A stretch of 64,000 nt of DNA from Bowmanella denitrificans. GTDB taxonomy: Bacteria; Pseudomonadota; Gammaproteobacteria; Enterobacterales; Alteromonadaceae. The stretch covers positions 1-64,000 of the forward strand of contig NZ_PEBU01000004.1 in NCBI RefSeq assembly GCF_002887595.1. The letters are read 5' to 3'. The position numbers and the translations under genes are program-made. Shown in pieces: positions 62,981 to 64,000 of the stretch; positions within the stretch are counted from its first letter, which is position 1; each line of letters starts with the position of its first letter. Under the pieces are notes generated by a model. The model was given only the letters and a program-made list of their open reading frames with translations, did not search any database and was not told the origin of the DNA.

Positions 62981-64000
62981 TCAGGCAAGGTCAGCTTTGA
63001 GCTTTTCTTCCATGGCCTGGAAGGTATTCTGCATACCATCGCTTGGCGGTGATGACAGGTGACTGACGATCAATACCGTGACAGTACAAAGAATAAAGCC
63101 GGGCACGATCTCGTACATCCAACTGCTGAGCGACTGGCCATTAATGGTGACAGGTGCGTAAATCCAGAATAGCACCGTCGCGGCGCCTACCAGCATGCCT
63201 GCCAAAGCGCCAGCGCGGGTCATACGTTTCCAGAACAAACTGATAATAATCACCGGACCAAAGGCCGCACCAAAGCCCGCCCAGGCGTTGCTGACCAGGT
63301 TCAATATGGAATTTTGTGGGTCCCAGGCCAGGGCAATGGCCACAATTGACACTAGCAGCACCGACAGGCGGCCCACCAGAACCAGCTCTTTCTCGCTGGC
63401 GTCTTTACGCAGGAAAGCCTTATAAAAATCGCCGGTCAGGGAACTGGATGTGACCAGCAACTGTGAGGAAATGGTGCTCATAATGGCCGCCAGAATAGCC
63501 GCCAACAGGAAACCACCAATCAGCGGATGGAACAGGAATTGGGAAAATACCACAAAGATAGTTTCCGGATCGTCCAGGGTCATTTTAGTCTGCGCCACAT
63601 AGGCTACACCGACAAAACCTGTCGCCACCGCACCAATCAGCGATACGATCATCCAGCTCATACCGATACGGCGTGCCTTTGGGATGGATTTCACCGAATT
63701 AATCGCCATAAAGCGCACAATAATATGTGGCTGACCAAAATAGCCCAGCCCCCAGGCTAACAAGGAAATAATCCCCAGCGCTGTCAGCGCCTCACCGGTT
63801 TGAGCATTGGTGAAAAGATCCAGCATGGCGGCATTTAGCTGGCTGATATCGGCATTGACCTGACTGACACCGCCAAGATGGCTGAATGCCACTACCGGCA
63901 CCAGTACCAGAGAGATAAACATAATGCAGCCCTGCACAAAGTCGGTCATGCTCACCGCCAGAAAGCCACCGAACAAGGTGTAAGCCGCGACAACACCGGC
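62981..64000 (-). CDS. putP: Sodium/proline symporter, N-terminal part beyond the window
   Basis: The last 340 residues of an SSS-family transporter; the frame stays open to the right edge (reading 'AGVVAAYTLFGGFLAVSMTD'), so the true start is outside. 'FGGFLAVSMTDFVQG', 'WGLGYFGQPHIIVRFMAINS' and 'STISSQLLVTSSSLTGDFYK' are PutP hallmarks, including the sodium- and proline-site helices. It imports proline with sodium. A strong terminator follows. No putA is in the window. Confidence 0.94.
   Translation of the reverse strand, partial: AGVVAAYTLFGGFLAVSMTDFVQGCIMFISLVLVPVVAFSHLGGVSQVNADISQLNAAMLDLFTNAQTGEALTALGIISLLAWGLGYFGQPHIIVRFMAINSVKSIPKARRIGMSWMIVSLIGAVATGFVGVAYVAQTKMTLDDPETIFVVFSQFLFHPLIGGFLLAAILAAIMSTISSQLLVTSSSLTGDFYKAFLRKDASEKELVLVGRLSVLLVSIVAIALAWDPQNSILNLVSNAWAGFGAAFGPVIIISLFWKRMTRAGALAGMLVGAATVLFWIYAPVTINGQSLSSWMYEIVPGFILCTVTVLIVSHLSSPPSDGMQNTFQAMEEKLKADLA

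Overview
The window looks like a chromosomal segment of a marine gammaproteobacterium of the order Alteromonadales, probably Alteromonadaceae-like. The basis is gene content and synteny seen by eye: a 531-residue isocitrate lyase paired with malate synthase G, an intact yjfI-yjfJ-yjfK-yjfL-yjfM-yjfC block, queA-tgt-yajC-secD-secF, suhB/trmJ/cysE, a cysD-cysC-cysQ-cysN-SLC13 operon, a TonB-dependent receptor and a GlyGly-CTERM surface protein. No database search was possible. No tRNA, rRNA, CRISPR array or transposase gene was seen.

Layout. 1-8 kb: a GCCAACA heptanucleotide array, a KAS III-like enzyme, then the glyoxylate bypass (glcB and aceA, with a LysR gene divergent from aceA) and a decayed VOC gene. 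8-17 kb, minus strand: a six-cysteine secreted peptide gene, two tandem paralogous secreted proteins, and a membrane fusion protein/ATPase/permease exporter, with a TPR sensor kinase and a periplasmic binding-like protein upstream. 17-24 kb, minus strand: a YebC-family gene, a rhomboid protease and the yjf (PspA-like) envelope operon, which contains a K+ channel and has a heptanucleotide array in the yjfC leader. 24-34.7 kb: a DUF6471 protein, a chemoreceptor, then queA-tgt-yajC-secD-secF bracketed by two inverted copies of a TA-flanked MITE-like element, then a TonB receptor.

34.8-53.3 kb is the accessory region and the best candidate for an undescribed system. It encodes an Asp/Asn beta-hydroxylase-like enzyme, a methyltransferase-PhyH fusion, two sulfotransferase-like proteins, a GNAT acetyltransferase, a small HEAGH-motif protein, a DUF6916 protein, three tandem tail-collar proteins, a secreted subtilase, a TIGR03032 protein, a 2195-residue modular surface protein and an outer-membrane barrel. 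My inference is a cell-surface protein system with dedicated modifying enzymes and a protease. 53.3-64 kb returns to core genes: suhB, trmJ, cysE, the sulfate-activation operon, an EAL-HDOD protein and a truncated putP.

Two functional links are plausible. The cys operon makes PAPS and CysQ removes PAP, which are the donor and by-product of the sulfotransferases at 37.6-40.7 kb. The exporter at 8-12 kb resembles MacAB-type pumps, one of which is known to release a small disulfide-rich peptide from the periplasm, and here such a peptide is encoded at the head of the same gene run.
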